Source of the DNA: Enoplosus armatus
Taxonomy: Eukaryota > Chordata > Actinopteri > Centrarchiformes > Enoplosidae
Direction of reading: 5' to 3'
Assembly: GCF_043641665.1 (NCBI RefSeq)
Contig: NC_092180.1
Span: forward strand, 3,658,391 to 3,722,390
DNA length: 64,000 nt
Below the pieces are notes generated by a model, which saw only the letters and a list, made by a program, of their open reading frames with translations, did no database searches and had not been told where the DNA came from. Position 1 is the first letter of the stretch. Each line of letters begins with the position of its first letter. A program made the position numbers and the translations under genes. Shown here piece after piece: positions 62,689 through 64,000 of the stretch.

Positions 62689-64000
62689 TTAATATGCCGG
62701 GCAAAACAGGAAGGTTTTGAGCTTGCCTTTAAATGTAGGTACAGGTTTTATAGATTGCAGCTCATCAGACAAAGAGTTCCAGAGTCCACAGCTCCTGATC
62801 TTATCCTGATTGCCCTCAACTTCGTTCGGGGTAAAGCCTTTGTCCATTTACTTTTTCATGTTTTTCCATACAATACCATGTTGACATCTGAGTCAAATGT
62901 TACTCAAGGATTCTGGTTTGAAACCAAAGCACAATCAAGGTTTTGTGGCCAGTGAGGGAGTTTCAAGCATTGCGCCATGAGTGAGTAAACAAGCCCTACT
63001 TTTATTCTGTTTATTCGACTTCCAACTTTAAGGTTTTCAACTCTTCATACTGAAACCAAATTTTGCTTTCAAGTTTCCATCCATCTTCATGGTTTTCATG
63101 CTCAGGTTATCATGGATTAAATGTCTGCTTATTGAGTTACACCAGTAACTGATTGCATCTTAACAATCCCTTGAGTCCAAGTACAGTATGCTGGATCTCA
63201 ACTGCACGGTGGGTGAGTCTGTTTCATACAATAAAAACATGGAATATTGAGTTATAACTCTTGGGACATCTTCTGCAAGCACAAAGATACAGTGGAAAAT
63301 AAGAAAAGAAAAGAAAGTTTTGATTTTCCAGAAACTGCAGTTGATTTCCACTTATGATACCAAAGCATATATCCCCAGAGAAAATATCTTTTGAAAAAGC
63401 CTTTATTTACAGAATGGTTTGTTTTAGGGCAGTTTAAAGTACAACATGTCTCTGGTGAATTTATCAGAGGCTTTGTTGAATATGCATGTATTGTTTCTGA
63501 CAACCAAAGCAAAAATTGACTTTCTGTGCATTTCCATCAGGACACTGAAGCTTTAAAAACATATTTTCACTGTTAGAAATATTGCAGGCAGCATGAAAGG
63601 CCTGTAGGCGGGAGTAAAACAGCTTGATGAAAATCACTGTTGAATTTCTGGGAAGAAGAAAAGAGAGTAAAGCATCGAGGAAATGAAAATGACCAGAAAC
63701 AAGATTTCCTGTTTAACCCTTTTGCCTTCAAAATAAAAGAAAAAAAATAAAATTAAAATTATCTTAACATAAGCAGCAGTGGGTTACTGGTTACTTGGAA
63801 GTAAGCCTCCCATCTCACATTATGTTGAATGTCTTTTGACAACCCTTCATTTAAATGCTGCATTACCAACCATGCATAGCGTAAAAAAAACAGAACTCCA
63901 GGGGCCCTGAAAGCTCCAGTTTGTCACCTGGATTGTGGTAATTTAATTTACAGCCTGCACTGACTTGCACTACTCGCTTTATATTTCCTACTTACTATGT

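Larger units (their letters stand above)
60246..64000. other. 3' flank, no gene identified
   Basis: Contains A-rich tracts near 60355 and 63735, a CTCF-like word (61207), an AT-rich 'atatata' stretch near 61997-62030 and the AC array at 62621. No gene-like reading frame is seen. Confidence 0.55.

Noticed and set aside
62488..62955. 155-codon open frame on +
   Set aside because: It runs through the AC array (Thr-His repeats), and its right half looks like a dispersed repeat ('gacaaagagttccagagtc').

Overview
The window is vertebrate nuclear DNA, most likely from a ray-finned (teleost) fish. The signs are sparse coding sequence split by GT-AG introns, very abundant (CA/GT)n arrays, and interspersed repeats of types I recognise from teleost genomes, including Tc1-like relics, small MITEs and the 'attaatcgatta / gttgcagc' repeat. 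There is no bacterial, viral or CRISPR-like organisation.

The only protein-coding gene I can support is the 3' part of mpped2, the metallophosphoesterase-domain gene of the MPPED1/MPPED2 family, on the + strand. Four coding exons are visible (4707-4932, 32009-32124, 33095-33208 and 33640-33758). Their splice phases join without a frameshift into the last about 190 residues of the protein, ending at TGA 33756-33758. The N-terminal part, including the first metal ligands of the phosphoesterase fold, lies upstream of the window. A 3'UTR of about 1.8 kb follows, with the best poly(A) signal at 35550-35555. It carries a four-tract G-quadruplex motif and, just after it, a roughly 640-bp inverted-repeat element with perfect 18-nt ends.

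Layout: 1-4706 is an intron, partial at its 5' end. 4933-32008 is a 27-kb intron rich in microsatellites, with two dead Tc1-like fragments, several copies of one dispersed repeat, and stretches that look like conserved regulatory DNA (for example 19.9-20.4 kb and a SOX-dimer-type palindrome at 29423-29438). 32125-33094 and 33209-33639 are short introns. 35580-64000 is noncoding flank with no recognisable gene. It holds a palindromic MITE (45.53-45.77 kb), a TTAA-flanked MITE (60.01-60.25 kb), other dispersed repeats, homeodomain-site-rich stretches (39.5-40.3 kb and 43.29-43.43 kb) and a promoter-like motif cluster near 47.45 kb.

I did not find a previously undescribed biological system. The most useful leads are the composite 3'UTR (G4 plus MITE), perfect cruciform-forming repeats, and candidate enhancer motifs. 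All regulatory statements are inferences from motifs and need cross-species alignment.
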